A DNA stretch of 64,000 bases, from positions 1,860,001 to 1,924,000 of the forward strand of contig NZ_AHCF03000003.1 of assembly GCF_000238275.3 (NCBI RefSeq), read 5' to 3'. Position numbers and translations under genes: made by a program. Source of the stretch: Pseudoalteromonas undina. GTDB lineage: Bacteria > Pseudomonadota > Gammaproteobacteria > Enterobacterales > Alteromonadaceae. Each line of letters starts with the position of its first letter. Within the stretch, counting starts at the first letter, position 1. A model generated the notes under the pieces. That model saw only the letters and a program-made list of their open reading frames with translations. It was not told where the DNA came from and made no database searches. Shown here in pieces: positions 9,020-17,687 of this stretch.

Positions 9020-9718
9020 ATGGTTAAACAACACAGCTCTTTTTCGTGGCTATTTATCTCTTTTACTTTTTTAACACTCTTGGCTACTTCTGCCAGCAGT
9101 TATGCAAAAAGCATAAGTATTAACGTATTTGCTATTCCTTCTAAGCCTATTGTTGAGCTAGTCGCTAACACCAGCGATAAATTAGCTACGCACCAAATTA
9201 CTACGTTTTACCAACAAGGGTTACCCGTGCACGCCACCTTGTATTTAACGGATTACCCACTTGAAGCACAAAACGAAATTAAGCAAATGGTAGAGCGTAT
9301 TGCCAAAGAACATCAGTCGTTTGAGATAAAAGCCAATGGATTTAGTGTGTCACCAAGTAATTGGGCATTTATAAATTTAGAAAAATCATATCAATTACAA
9401 CGATTGGCAGATGAGGTTACCCTTAAGCTTGAGCCGCTTCGCGATCATCAAGCACCAGTGCCTAGTTGGGTAAAGCATTACCCTAATAAACTTGTGGCTT
9501 TTGAACGTTATGGCAGCCCTAATGCATTTCAGAATTTTCAGCCGCATTTAACACTACTCGCAAATGAACAAAGCGCAGCATTAGCGTTAGTCAAAAAAGC
9601 ACTGCACGCTGAGCCACCGCAGGCACAAGGTGAAATAATTGGGATTGGAATTGGAGTGTCTGATCAGTTTGGTCAACAAAAAGAAATACTCGCTAAGTAC
9701 TTTTTTGATGCCAAATAA
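9020..9718 (+). CDS. Predicted exported 2H phosphoesterase (2'-5' RNA ligase-like fold)
   Basis: This 232-residue protein starts with a signal peptide (basic MVKQH, hydrophobic LFISFTFLTLLAT, then SASSYAKS). The mature part carries two H-x-T motifs, HATL at residue 71 and HLTL at residue 176, about 105 residues apart. That spacing and sequence are the signature of the 2H phosphoesterase superfamily, which includes LigT/ThpR and cyclic phosphodiesterases. Those enzymes hydrolyse 2',3'-cyclic phosphates or related bonds. Known bacterial members are mostly cytoplasmic; an export signal here points to the periplasm or outside, perhaps scavenging nucleotides. It is divergent from the HD-GYP receptor. 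The 196-bp gap between them should hold both promoters. Confidence 0.7.
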   Translation: MVKQHSSFSWLFISFTFLTLLATSASSYAKSISINVFAIPSKPIVELVANTSDKLATHQITTFYQQGLPVHATLYLTDYPLEAQNEIKQMVERIAKEHQSFEIKANGFSVSPSNWAFINLEKSYQLQRLADEVTLKLEPLRDHQAPVPSWVKHYPNKLVAFERYGSPNAFQNFQPHLTLLANEQSAALALVKKALHAEPPQAQGEIIGIGIGVSDQFGQQKEILAKYFFDAK

Positions 9719-9764
9719 ATAGTTAATAGTGGGAGCTAATTACACATTTATTAACTTAAATGGT

Positions 9765-10151
9765 TTATGGGTTTGTGGTTAGCTTATCTGTTAAATGTTT
9801 TTTAAGTATGCGGGTGTTACGCGTATTTGCTTTAAACATGGCATCAAAAATATCTCCAAAAAATGGAATGAGCCCGCCAACAAAATCAATCAACATATTT
9901 ATAATAATACGGCTTTTTACTCGCTTGCTAACACCTAAGCGCTGCGCTTCAATTAGTACATAGCCAGATAAAATAAGCCCTGCTAAATCACCTATCACAG
10001 GTAAAAGCCCAATCAACGACTCTACACCAAATTTAAATTTAGTAAACGGAATACCAATGCTGCTATCGGTAAAGCGGCTAAACTCTTCGAGCCGTTTTAT
10101 GGTGGCTTTATATTCAGTTTGTGAGATGGAAGCTTGATTGTTTTTTTGCAT
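9765..10151 (-). CDS. DUF4112 family membrane-associated protein
   Basis: This small protein of 128 residues contains a DUF4112 domain: RLEEFSRFTDSSIGIPFTKFKFGVESLIGLLPVIGDLAG, then a hydrophobic helix and a second amphipathic repeat, DFVGGLIPFFGDIFDAMFKAN. The paired 'LIP-GD' motifs with hydrophobic flanks are characteristic of the family, whose function is unknown. I chose the ATG at 10151 because it has an AAGAGAG ribosome-binding site; the longer frame to 10208 would need a TTG with no such site. It lies downstream of aroC in the same direction, separated by an 11-bp perfect inverted repeat, so it may be independently transcribed. Confidence 0.75.
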   Translation of the reverse strand: MQKNNQASISQTEYKATIKRLEEFSRFTDSSIGIPFTKFKFGVESLIGLLPVIGDLAGLILSGYVLIEAQRLGVSKRVKSRIIINMLIDFVGGLIPFFGDIFDAMFKANTRNTRILKKHLTDKLTTNP

Positions 10152-10227
10152 ACTAACAGCTCTCTTATTTTTAGGTGCGCTGAGCACATTTAAATTGTTG
10201 AGCGGCAATAAAGATGTATAGCCTGTA

Positions 10228-10259
10228 TATACTAAACGCGCTATTGCCCGTTTAGTATA
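10228..10259 (-). terminator. Inverted repeat after aroC, possible terminator
   Basis: A perfect 11-bp stem (TATACTAAACG / CGTTTAGTATA) with a 10-nt loop lies 19 bp downstream of the aroC stop. No T-run follows on the minus strand, so termination there would be weak or Rho-assisted. Confidence 0.4.
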
Positions 10260-10277
10260 GTTTTAAACGTAAGGCGC

Positions 10278-11375
10278 TTAAATAGCGCCTTTAATTGGCC
10301 CATGTTCGTGGTTTACATGTGGGTTTTGACCGCGTTGACGAAGTAAATGATCCATTAAAGTAATAGCCATCATTGCCTCAGCAATCGGAATAGCACGAAT
10401 GCCTACACAAGGATCATGACGACCTTTGGTGATCATTTCAACCGCTTCATTTTCGGTGTTAATACTATTACCGGGAATAGTAATACTCGATGTCGGTTTA
10501 AGCGCAATTGATGCGATTATATCTTGCCCCGTTGAAATTCCTGCAAGCACGCCACCGGCATGATTTGAGGTAAACCCATCAGGGGTTAACTCATCACGAT
10601 GCTCAGAGCCTTTTTGCTCGACTACATCAAAGCCATCGCCAATTTCAACGCCTTTAACAGCATTAATACTCATTAATGAATGTGCAAGTTCGGCATCTAG
10701 CCTATCAAATACTGGCTCACCTAATCCAACTGGTACATTTTTAGCCACTACTTTTACTTTGGCACCCACTGAGTCGCCTTGCTTTTTTAGCTCGCGCATA
10801 TATTCATCAAGTGCTTCAAGCTTACTTGTATCTGGGAAGAAAAATAAATTGTTTTCCACTTCGTCCCAATCGTAGTTTTCGGCTTTTATTGGCCCTAATT
10901 GACTCAAGCATGCTTTAACTTCAATACCATGAAACTGCTTTAAATACTTTTTAGCAATGGCGCCTGCCGCAACCCTAATAGCGGTTTCACGCGCAGATGA
11001 GCGGCCACCACCACGGTAATCGCGTAGGCCGTACTTGTGCCAGTAGGTATAGTCACCGTGACCTGGACGAAATACGTCTTTAATTTTGCCATAATCTTGT
11101 GAGCGTTGATCAGTATTTTCAATTAATAAACCAATACTGGTACCGGTGGTTTTACCTTCAAAAACGCCCGCTAAAATTTTAATTTGGTCGCTCTCACGGC
11201 GCTGCGTGGTATAGCGACTTTGTCCAGGCTTTCGACGATCTAAATCGTGTTGTATGTCGGCCTCTGTTATCTCAAGGCCTGCGGGCGTGCCATCCACTAC
11301 GCCGCCTAATGCAACGCCGTGGCTTTCGCCAAAGGTGGACACTTTAAATAACTGCCCTATGCTATTACCTGCCAT
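10278..11375 (-). CDS. aroC: Chorismate synthase
   Basis: Chorismate synthase (365 residues) converts 5-enolpyruvylshikimate-3-phosphate to chorismate, using reduced FMN. It is the last step of the shikimate pathway, feeding pheA and tyrA at 39.5-41.9 kb. Family signatures are visible throughout: [19 protein letters not shown] near the N-terminus, then [15 protein letters not shown]. Next come [33 protein letters not shown], and near the C-terminus [18 protein letters not shown]. Length is normal. It follows prmB by 91 bp on the same strand, the conserved prmB-aroC order of gammaproteobacteria. Confidence 0.97.
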   Translation of the reverse strand: MAGNSIGQLFKVSTFGESHGVALGGVVDGTPAGLEITEADIQHDLDRRKPGQSRYTTQRRESDQIKILAGVFEGKTTGTSIGLLIENTDQRSQDYGKIKDVFRPGHGDYTYWHKYGLRDYRGGGRSSARETAIRVAAGAIAKKYLKQFHGIEVKACLSQLGPIKAENYDWDEVENNLFFFPDTSKLEALDEYMRELKKQGDSVGAKVKVVAKNVPVGLGEPVFDRLDAELAHSLMSINAVKGVEIGDGFDVVEQKGSEHRDELTPDGFTSNHAGGVLAGISTGQDIIASIALKPTSSITIPGNSINTENEAVEMITKGRHDPCVGIRAIPIAEAMMAITLMDHLLRQRGQNPHVNHEHGPIKGAI

Positions 11376-11401
11376 TAACTTTCCTCATTCCTAATGACTT
11401 A

Positions 11402-11453
11402 TAGCCGAGAATTAACTCGGCTATTGTTTTGCCCAGCCATTTGGGATGAATGG
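11402..11453 (-). other. Intercistronic hairpins between prmB and aroC
   Basis: Two stem-loops lie in the 91-bp gap: TAGCCGAG / CTCGGCTA with a 6-nt loop (11402-11423), and AGCCAT / ATGGCT (about 11433-11453). No T-run follows on the minus strand, so they may be mRNA processing or attenuation structures rather than a terminator. Confidence 0.4.
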
Positions 11454-11466
11454 CTAGTATTAATTA

Positions 11467-12402
11467 TTACTGTGCAAAGTAGGCATCTAGTTGTTGCTTG
11501 CTAATAACAAACACACCTAATCCGCCTTGTTCAAACTCAATCCATTCAAATGGTGCGCCTGGATACAGTGCATCCATATGTACCATAGAGTTACCTACTT
11601 CGACAAATAACAAACCGTTATCTGTTAGATGCTCACTAGCTTGATCTAAAATAGTACGTGTTACATCAAGGCCATCGTGACCCGATGCTAACCCAAGCTC
11701 TGGCTCGTGGTGGAACTCACGTGGTAAATCAGCCATATCTTCAGCATCAACGTACGGTGGGTTTGCTACGATTAAGTCATATTTTTGCCCAGGTACACCG
11801 CTGAATACGTCAGACTGGATCGGTAATACACGGTCACTTAGTTGATAGTCAGTGATATTAATATCAGCCACTTCAAGCGCTTCATAAGATATATCAACCG
11901 CATCAACTTGCGCATTTTCGAATGCTTGTGCCAATGCAATCGCGATACAACCTGAGCCCGTACATAAATCTAAAATACGCCCAACTGACTCTGGCTGCTC
12001 TAGCCAAGGTGTAAAACGATTATTAATAAGCTCAGCAAAAGGCGAGCGAGGAATTAATACACGTTCATCCACATAAAATGGCATATTGGCAAACCATGCA
12101 GTGTTGGTCAGGTATGGAACTGGGGTAAAATCGTTAATGCGCTCGGCAATTAAGCCTGCTAAACGGTTTTTTTCAGTGCTGGTTAAACGGGCATGCATCA
12201 GCTCTTTGGGTGCATCAATTGGCAAGCTAAGTGCTGGTAATAACAAACTTACCGCTTCATCCCATGCGTTATCGGTGCCATGACCAAAGAAAATACCGCT
12301 ACTTGCAAATTGACTTGTCGTCCAACGAAGCCAATCGTGTAAGGTTGAAAGTTCTGCAACAGCTTCATCCAGGGTTGCTTCTTCTATTAGTAATTCACTC
12401 AT
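11467..12402 (-). CDS. prmB: Ribosomal protein L3 N5-glutamine methyltransferase PrmB
   Basis: This SAM-dependent methyltransferase methylates a glutamine of ribosomal protein L3. The protein has 311 residues, the normal size. The helical N-terminal domain (to about residue 110) is followed by a Rossmann-type domain with the SAM motif ILDLCTGSGCIAIALA at about 142-157. The glutamine-recognition motif NPPY is at residues 214-217 (IVANPPYVDAED), and ELGLASGHDGLD follows. The YFANMPFYVDERVLIPRSP stretch before the Rossmann fold separates it from the release-factor enzyme PrmC. It is divergent from smrB, and a short inverted-repeat element sits between the two genes. Confidence 0.94.
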   Translation of the reverse strand: MSELLIEEATLDEAVAELSTLHDWLRWTTSQFASSGIFFGHGTDNAWDEAVSLLLPALSLPIDAPKELMHARLTSTEKNRLAGLIAERINDFTPVPYLTNTAWFANMPFYVDERVLIPRSPFAELINNRFTPWLEQPESVGRILDLCTGSGCIAIALAQAFENAQVDAVDISYEALEVADINITDYQLSDRVLPIQSDVFSGVPGQKYDLIVANPPYVDAEDMADLPREFHHEPELGLASGHDGLDVTRTILDQASEHLTDNGLLFVEVGNSMVHMDALYPGAPFEWIEFEQGGLGVFVISKQQLDAYFAQ

Positions 12403-12476
12403 CAGTATTATCTGCCTGCTACTTTCAAAAAATTAACTCAATCGGGGCACACTATGGGCCCCATGATTGCCCTATT

Positions 12477-12651
12477 GTATACCCAAGCCACCTCTAGGTG
12501 CGAGTGACAGTTAGAATTAAAAGTAATTTAAACAAGGCATTGATTGCAAGTGTAATAGTCACTCTGTTGTTCAAATCAATAACGCAGTATAAATCGCTTT
12601 TAAACTAACCTTATTGGCGCCGTACTATGCACCTCAAAGCTGCTTGGGTAT
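12477..12651. repeat. Short inverted-repeat element (MITE-like) between prmB and smrB
   Basis: The ends are imperfect inverted repeats. The left end reads GTATACCCAAGC...AGGTGC and the right end, reverse complemented, reads ATACCCAAGC...AGGTGC. They share the outer 10 bases and an AGGTGC block at the same offset. The 175-bp element has no ORF and occupies almost the whole 297-bp divergent promoter region. I recall similar ATACCCAAGC-ended repeats in marine gammaproteobacteria, but I cannot search to confirm. Confidence 0.55.
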
Positions 12652-12699
12652 CACACCTTTTTACTCGATTTTTACCACTTTTTTGTTTAGACTGCCGCT

Positions 12700-13257
12700 A
12701 TGAAAAAAGATCCACACTCAAACAATCTAATTAGCCCTGATGACATTGACTTGTTTCGTCAAAGTATCAGCGGTGCGCGCGTGTTCAAACAAGACACTCA
12801 CCGTTTTAGCAATAAACCTAAAGTGTCACAAGCGAAGCAATTTGCCCAGCAAAAAAAGCAACAACAATCAGAATTTTTCTTTTCTGATGAATATGTGCCC
12901 GATATAGACACTAACGGCACTGTTAATTATGTGCAACAGGGTCAGGATCGTTTTTTAGCGAAACAACTTCGCCGAGGGGATTTTATACCTGATTTAACCC
13001 TCGACCTGCATGGCTTAAATAAAGAAGTAGCCAAGGATGAGCTCGCAGGGCTTATTCATGAGTGTAAAAAAAAGCATTATTACTGCGCCTGTGTTGTACA
13101 CGGAATTGGCGGCCATATCCTCAGACATAAAGTGCCGCAATACTTAGTGCAGCACCCCGACGTTATTGCTATGCATCAAGCACCACTTGAATATGGCGGT
13201 AAAGGTGCGGTACTGATATTAATTAATTTACCGCAAAGTGATGAGTTTAGACGCTAA
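12700..13257 (+). CDS. smrB: Smr-domain endonuclease SmrB (ribosome rescue factor)
   Basis: SmrB cleaves mRNA at collided ribosomes so that they can be rescued. This 185-residue copy has the SmrB-type N-terminal extension (residues 1-95, including DIDLFRQSISGARVFKQD) and a C-terminal Smr domain. The catalytic motif DLHG is at residues 102-105 and the second motif HGIGG at 134-138, where many Smr domains have HGxG. The C-terminal EYGGKGAVLILI is also conserved. Length is typical. The AEC transporter gene begins 17 bp downstream, so the two may be co-transcribed. Confidence 0.92.
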   Translation: MKKDPHSNNLISPDDIDLFRQSISGARVFKQDTHRFSNKPKVSQAKQFAQQKKQQQSEFFFSDEYVPDIDTNGTVNYVQQGQDRFLAKQLRRGDFIPDLTLDLHGLNKEVAKDELAGLIHECKKKHYYCACVVHGIGGHILRHKVPQYLVQHPDVIAMHQAPLEYGGKGAVLILINLPQSDEFRR

Positions 13258-13274
13258 TCAACAAGAGCCTTTTA

Positions 13275-14198
13275 GTGCATATATTTTCGATTATATTCCC
13301 GCTGATATTTATTGTGCTATGTGGCTATATTGCTAGCCGCAGTGGCTTTTTAGAGCGTATCCATATAGCGGGATTAAGTAAGTTTACTTTTTATATTAGT
13401 GTGCCGAGCTTTTTATTTTTAAATATGGCCAAAGCAGACTTACAAACCAGTGTCAGCTTAAATGGCTTTTTAAGTTTTTACATTCCGGTTATTTTAATTT
13501 ACTTTTTTGCCCTAATTATTGACCGCTACATTCTCTCTAAACATCTTCAATACGAACGCCATAGCGTGTTTGCCCTTGGCAGTAGCTATTCCAATACTGT
13601 ATTGGTGGGGTTACCTATTATTATTGCCGCATTAGGCGAGCAAATGATGGGCATTATTTTTATGATCATTACCTTTCATAGCGCATTATTGTTCACCCTT
13701 ACTTTTTTAATTAGTGCAAACAGCGCCAGTCATGCGTTTTCCTGGTCAGCATTTTCCAAGAATATGCTACTCAATCCGGTAGTGTTAAGTATTAGCACTG
13801 GTTTATTGGTTAATTTGGCAGGGGTTACTTTATTTGCTGACTTAACTAATGGCTTAGCGCTTTTAGCCGAACCAGCGATTGCTTGTGCGTTATTTGTATT
13901 GGGCGCTAACTTAGCTTTTTATAAAATTAGCGATAACTGGCAAGCAGCGGCCATTGCCAGTCTATTAAAATTAGTCATATTACCTACCTTGGTATTATTG
14001 CTAGGCACACACGTATTTACACTTAATGAGTCACTGTTAAAAGTACTGGTGCTATTAAGTGCATCGCCATTAGGCGTTAATGCCTATTTAATTGCATGCC
14101 AAATAAAACAACACCAAGATACCCTAGCCAGTGCGGTAGTTTTATCTACAGTATTAAGTGTGTTGAGTTTTAGTGTGTGGTTAACCATTTTACTTTAG
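13275..14198 (+). CDS. AEC (auxin efflux carrier) family transporter
   Basis: This 307-residue integral membrane protein has about ten hydrophobic segments in two five-helix halves, as in the bile-acid:sodium symporter-like fold. The N-terminal IIFPLIFIVLCGYIASRSGFL and the central SSYSNTVLVGLPIIIAALGE are typical of bacterial AEC permeases. So are KNMLLNPVVLSISTGLLV and the C-terminal ASPLGVNAYLIACQ. Substrates of this family are usually organic acids and cannot be predicted here. The start is GTG, 17 bp after the smrB stop, which suggests an operon. Confidence 0.85.
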   Translation: MHIFSIIFPLIFIVLCGYIASRSGFLERIHIAGLSKFTFYISVPSFLFLNMAKADLQTSVSLNGFLSFYIPVILIYFFALIIDRYILSKHLQYERHSVFALGSSYSNTVLVGLPIIIAALGEQMMGIIFMIITFHSALLFTLTFLISANSASHAFSWSAFSKNMLLNPVVLSISTGLLVNLAGVTLFADLTNGLALLAEPAIACALFVLGANLAFYKISDNWQAAAIASLLKLVILPTLVLLLGTHVFTLNESLLKVLVLLSASPLGVNAYLIACQIKQHQDTLASAVVLSTVLSVLSFSVWLTILL

Positions 14199-14252
14199 AT
14201 ATATGCCTAACCACGTTTTATTGTCAGGCTTTAAGCTGGGGAGATTCGTAGT

Positions 14253-14729
14253 TTATACGGTTACATTAGCTGGCGCATCTATAGTGATGTAATCACTTTT
14301 ATGGCTCACTTCATTGTAACTAATTTGGGCAACAGCACCAGTATTAAAAATTGGCATATTACCAGCGCATAGCTGATCAACCAAATAGCTCACCATAGGC
14401 ATGTGGGCAACAACCAGCCAGGTATCGCATTCTGGATGAAGCGCAATTAACGTTTCTAAATAATCTGCAGCAACTTGAGGATTGCCCTCAGGAATAACAT
14501 CGTGACAAGTTTCTTCAAATAAAAAGGTATTATTTTTTTTAACAGCCTCAGCCGTTTGCTGCGCTCTTACATAGGGGCTAACTAACAGGCCACTGGGAGC
14601 GTGCATTTTTTGCAACCATAGCCCCATTTTTTCAGCTTGCTGCTGACCCACAGAAGTCAAATTTCTACTGACATCATCAGAGTGCATCGGTGTTGCTTCA
14701 CCATGACGCATTATCAAGATTGTTTTCAT
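14253..14729 (-). CDS. sixA: Phosphohistidine phosphatase SixA
   Basis: SixA is a histidine-phosphatase-superfamily enzyme that removes phosphate from phosphohistidine, in E. coli from ArcB's HPt domain and from PtsN-related proteins. The 158-residue protein opens with TILIMRHGEA, placing the RHG catalytic motif at residues 8-10. SPYVRAQQTAE follows and VVAHMPMVSYLVDQL carries the second active-site histidine. Size and architecture match the family. It lies between smrB and fadIJ as in many gammaproteobacteria, and it is divergent from the M16 protease gene. Confidence 0.9.
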   Translation of the reverse strand: MKTILIMRHGEATPMHSDDVSRNLTSVGQQQAEKMGLWLQKMHAPSGLLVSPYVRAQQTAEAVKKNNTFLFEETCHDVIPEGNPQVAADYLETLIALHPECDTWLVVAHMPMVSYLVDQLCAGNMPIFNTGAVAQISYNEVSHKSDYITIDAPANVTV

Positions 14730-14912
14730 AAAAAATCAACCAATTAAAGAATATAAAACAGTAGCCAATTTGCTCGAATTTCCGCTATATTAATAACTCA
14801 AACCTATTTATTTTCTTAAAATAGTTCTTTCATGATGTTCAGGTAAATAGCGTCGCATTCCTGAAGTTATCATCTGTTGTTAACAATTTACGTTTAGTTT
14901 CAGGAGCATCAT

Positions 14913-17636
14913 TTGAAAATCAGCACCAATGATAACAGAGCTTACCGCACACTAACACTGGACAATGGTCTAAAAGTGCTTTTAGTGCGCGATCAGGACT
15001 CAGCAAAAGCGGCAGCCTCCATGGCAGTTAACGCTGGTCACTTTGACGATCCTCTTGATAGGCAAGGCTTAGCGCACTTTTTAGAGCATATGTTGTTTTT
15101 AGGTACGGATCTGTATCCCGAATCCGGTAGCTTTAATAATTTTGTCTCTCAATCTGGTGGTAACACCAATGCCTGGACTGGTACCGAGCATACCTGCTAC
15201 TTTTTTGATATTAATAACAATCATATTGAATCGGCGTTAGCACAATTTAGCCGTTTTTTTATAGCGCCCGCCTTAAATCCCGCAGAAACCGAAAAAGAAC
15301 GTAATGCGATTGAGGCTGAGTTTAAATTAAAGATTAAAGATGATGGCCGGCGCATCTATCAAGTGCATAAAGAAACGGTTAACCCTGCACATCCATTTGC
15401 TAAGTTCTCTGTAGGCAACCTACAAACATTAGCTGATAGAAAACGCTGTATTAGTGATGAGTTACGCGACTTTTTTAATCAGCATTACCAAGCTCAATGG
15501 ATGACCCTAGTGATTTGTGCCAATGAATCATTAGATACTCTTGAGGCATGGGCAACTCAATATTTCTGGCAGATTAAAGGCAATAACAGCAAGTTAAAGC
15601 CACCCATAGAGGCACCGCTTTATCGCAGCCAAGACTTGGGTAAGTTGCTCCATATTGAGCCACACAAGCATGTACAAAAGCTGATTATTAGCTTTGCTAT
15701 GCCAAACATTGACGATTTTTACCGTCATAAAACTGTTAGTTTTATTGCCCACTTACTAGGGTACGAAGGGCAAGGCTCGTTGTATTCTGTACTAAAAGAA
15801 CAAGGCTGGATCAATGCTCTTTCTGCCGGGGGTGGTATCAACGGTAGTAACTTTAAAGACTTTAATATTAGTATGGCACTGACCGATGAAGGCATTGAAT
15901 ACTACGAAGATATTATTGAAATGGTATTTGAATACATTTGCTTAATAAATAACAACATCGGCAAACTCCCTCGCCTTTATCAAGATAAGCAAAAGCTGCT
16001 GCAAATCGCATTTGATAACCAAGAAAAATCTCGGCTGATTGACTGGGTCAGCAATTTAAGTATTAACATGCAACATTACGATGAAGTTAATTACTTACAG
16101 GGCGACTATTTAATGGAAGGCTTTAAAGCCACCACTCATGAAATGGCGATGCAATGGTTAACCCCTCATAATATGCGTTTAGTGCTGATTCATCCGGGTG
16201 TAGAGCCTGAACATACAGCCGCTTGGTATAACACACCGTATAAAATTGAAAAATTGTCACTGCATTGGCTCGAAGCGCTGGCACAAATTAGTCAGCCACA
16301 AGGTGAAATGTTATTACCTACCGCAAACCCTTATTTAGCTAAAGATGTTGTTCTATATCCAATAGAGTCGCAGCAAGCTCATCCAACGTTACTGGTGAAA
16401 GAAGCTGGCTTTGATTTTTGGTTTAAACAAGATGCCACCTTCAGAGTGGCTAAAGGGCATTTTTATTTAGCCATGGACTCTGACTTTGCAGTTAAAGATG
16501 TAAAGCATATGGCATTGACTCGATTGTTTTCTGATTTGTTTATGGATAGTGTTGGCGAGCAATTTTATCCAGCTGAGCTCGCGGGCTTAAGTTATCACTT
16601 AACCTCTCACCAAGGCGGCTTAACCCTGCATACTGCAGGGCTATCTTCAAGCCAACTAGAGCTGGTTGATCAGCTAATTGATGCACTATTTAACGTAAAA
16701 ATTTGTGCTAAACGCTTTGCTGAATATAAAAAACAACTGGTAAGGCACTGGCGTAATAGCAACCAAAACAAACCCGTTAGTGAGCTCTTTAGTATTTTAG
16801 GCGCTAAAATAATGCCATGGAATCCACAGCCTGACGAGTTAGCAAATGCACTTAAAGATACCTGTTTTCATCAGTTTAATGAGTTTAGACAGGCGTTTTT
16901 TAATGCACTTCATGTTGAGTCTTTTTTACATGGCAATTGGCAACAAAATGAAGCGCTTGAGTTTCAGAAAAAGGTGGCACTGCACCTTAAAAAGTCAGCC
17001 GTTATAAAAGATTTAAAGCGCCCACTCTTTGAAATTACTAAAGTGACTCGTTACGAATTAGAACTCGCTTGTAGCGATAATGCCATGGTGATTTATTATC
17101 AAGCATTAAGCGATGATGTTGATGAAAAAGTAAAAATGATGGCGCTTAATCATTTAATTAACCAAGATTATTTCAATGAGCTACGGACCACACAACAACT
17201 AGGTTATTTAGTTGGTGCCGGTTATGCGCCCTTTAATACCCGTGCCGGAATTGCTTTTTATATTCAGTCACCTAAATTTGAACCAAGCACATTACTGCAC
17301 AGGCATAATGTGTTTATTAGTCAATATTTATCAACCATTGATGAACTGACAGAGCAAACCTGGCTGCAACAAAAACATGGGCTAGTGACGCATATTGCCG
17401 AAAAAGACAAAAATTTGCGTTTACGTTCACAACGTTTATGGCTTGCAATTGGCAATGGCGATCATCAGTTTAATATGCAGCAACGCCTGCTAGATTCTTT
17501 AAACGCATTAACGCTTGAAGGTTTAAAAAACTATGCAGCTGAAATTTTTGATGCTGATCGCCCAAGATATGAGCTTTTAAGCGCTAAATCTGTGAATCAA
17601 TCGGAGAATCTACCACTTTATTCGCATTCTCTTTGA
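14913..17636 (+). CDS. M16 zinc metallopeptidase (insulinase/pitrilysin family)
   Basis: This 907-residue protein has the insulinase organisation of four homologous domains. The active N-terminal domain carries the inverted zinc motif HFLEH at residues 55-59 and a downstream glutamate-rich helix (AETEKERNAIEAEFK). The third domain contains the QLGYLVGAGY region near residue 765. These enzymes degrade peptides inside a closed chamber. E. coli pitrilysin (PtrA) is slightly longer and has a signal peptide; none is visible here, so this enzyme is probably cytoplasmic. The start is TTG, chosen because a strong CAGGAG site lies 8 bp upstream and the protein begins as expected for the family. The GGDEF-EAL gene follows 51 bp later. 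Confidence 0.9.
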   Translation: MKISTNDNRAYRTLTLDNGLKVLLVRDQDSAKAAASMAVNAGHFDDPLDRQGLAHFLEHMLFLGTDLYPESGSFNNFVSQSGGNTNAWTGTEHTCYFFDINNNHIESALAQFSRFFIAPALNPAETEKERNAIEAEFKLKIKDDGRRIYQVHKETVNPAHPFAKFSVGNLQTLADRKRCISDELRDFFNQHYQAQWMTLVICANESLDTLEAWATQYFWQIKGNNSKLKPPIEAPLYRSQDLGKLLHIEPHKHVQKLIISFAMPNIDDFYRHKTVSFIAHLLGYEGQGSLYSVLKEQGWINALSAGGGINGSNFKDFNISMALTDEGIEYYEDIIEMVFEYICLINNNIGKLPRLYQDKQKLLQIAFDNQEKSRLIDWVSNLSINMQHYDEVNYLQGDYLMEGFKATTHEMAMQWLTPHNMRLVLIHPGVEPEHTAAWYNTPYKIEKLSLHWLEALAQISQPQGEMLLPTANPYLAKDVVLYPIESQQAHPTLLVKEAGFDFWFKQDATFRVAKGHFYLAMDSDFAVKDVKHMALTRLFSDLFMDSVGEQFYPAELAGLSYHLTSHQGGLTLHTAGLSSSQLELVDQLIDALFNVKICAKRFAEYKKQLVRHWRNSNQNKPVSELFSILGAKIMPWNPQPDELANALKDTCFHQFNEFRQAFFNALHVESFLHGNWQQNEALEFQKKVALHLKKSAVIKDLKRPLFEITKVTRYELELACSDNAMVIYYQALSDDVDEKVKMMALNHLINQDYFNELRTTQQLGYLVGAGYAPFNTRAGIAFYIQSPKFEPSTLLHRHNVFISQYLSTIDELTEQTWLQQKHGLVTHIAEKDKNLRLRSQRLWLAIGNGDHQFNMQQRLLDSLNALTLEGLKNYAAEIFDADRPRYELLSAKSVNQSENLPLYSHSL

Positions 17637-17687
17637 CTCTTGCTCGCGCTTGATTTAGATTGTCTTTTGTAAATAAGAAGTAAGACA

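Noticed and set aside
10152..10208. A longer DUF4112 protein starting at TTG 10208
   Set aside because: The ATG at 10151 has a clear ribosome-binding site and the extra 19 residues do not resemble the family.
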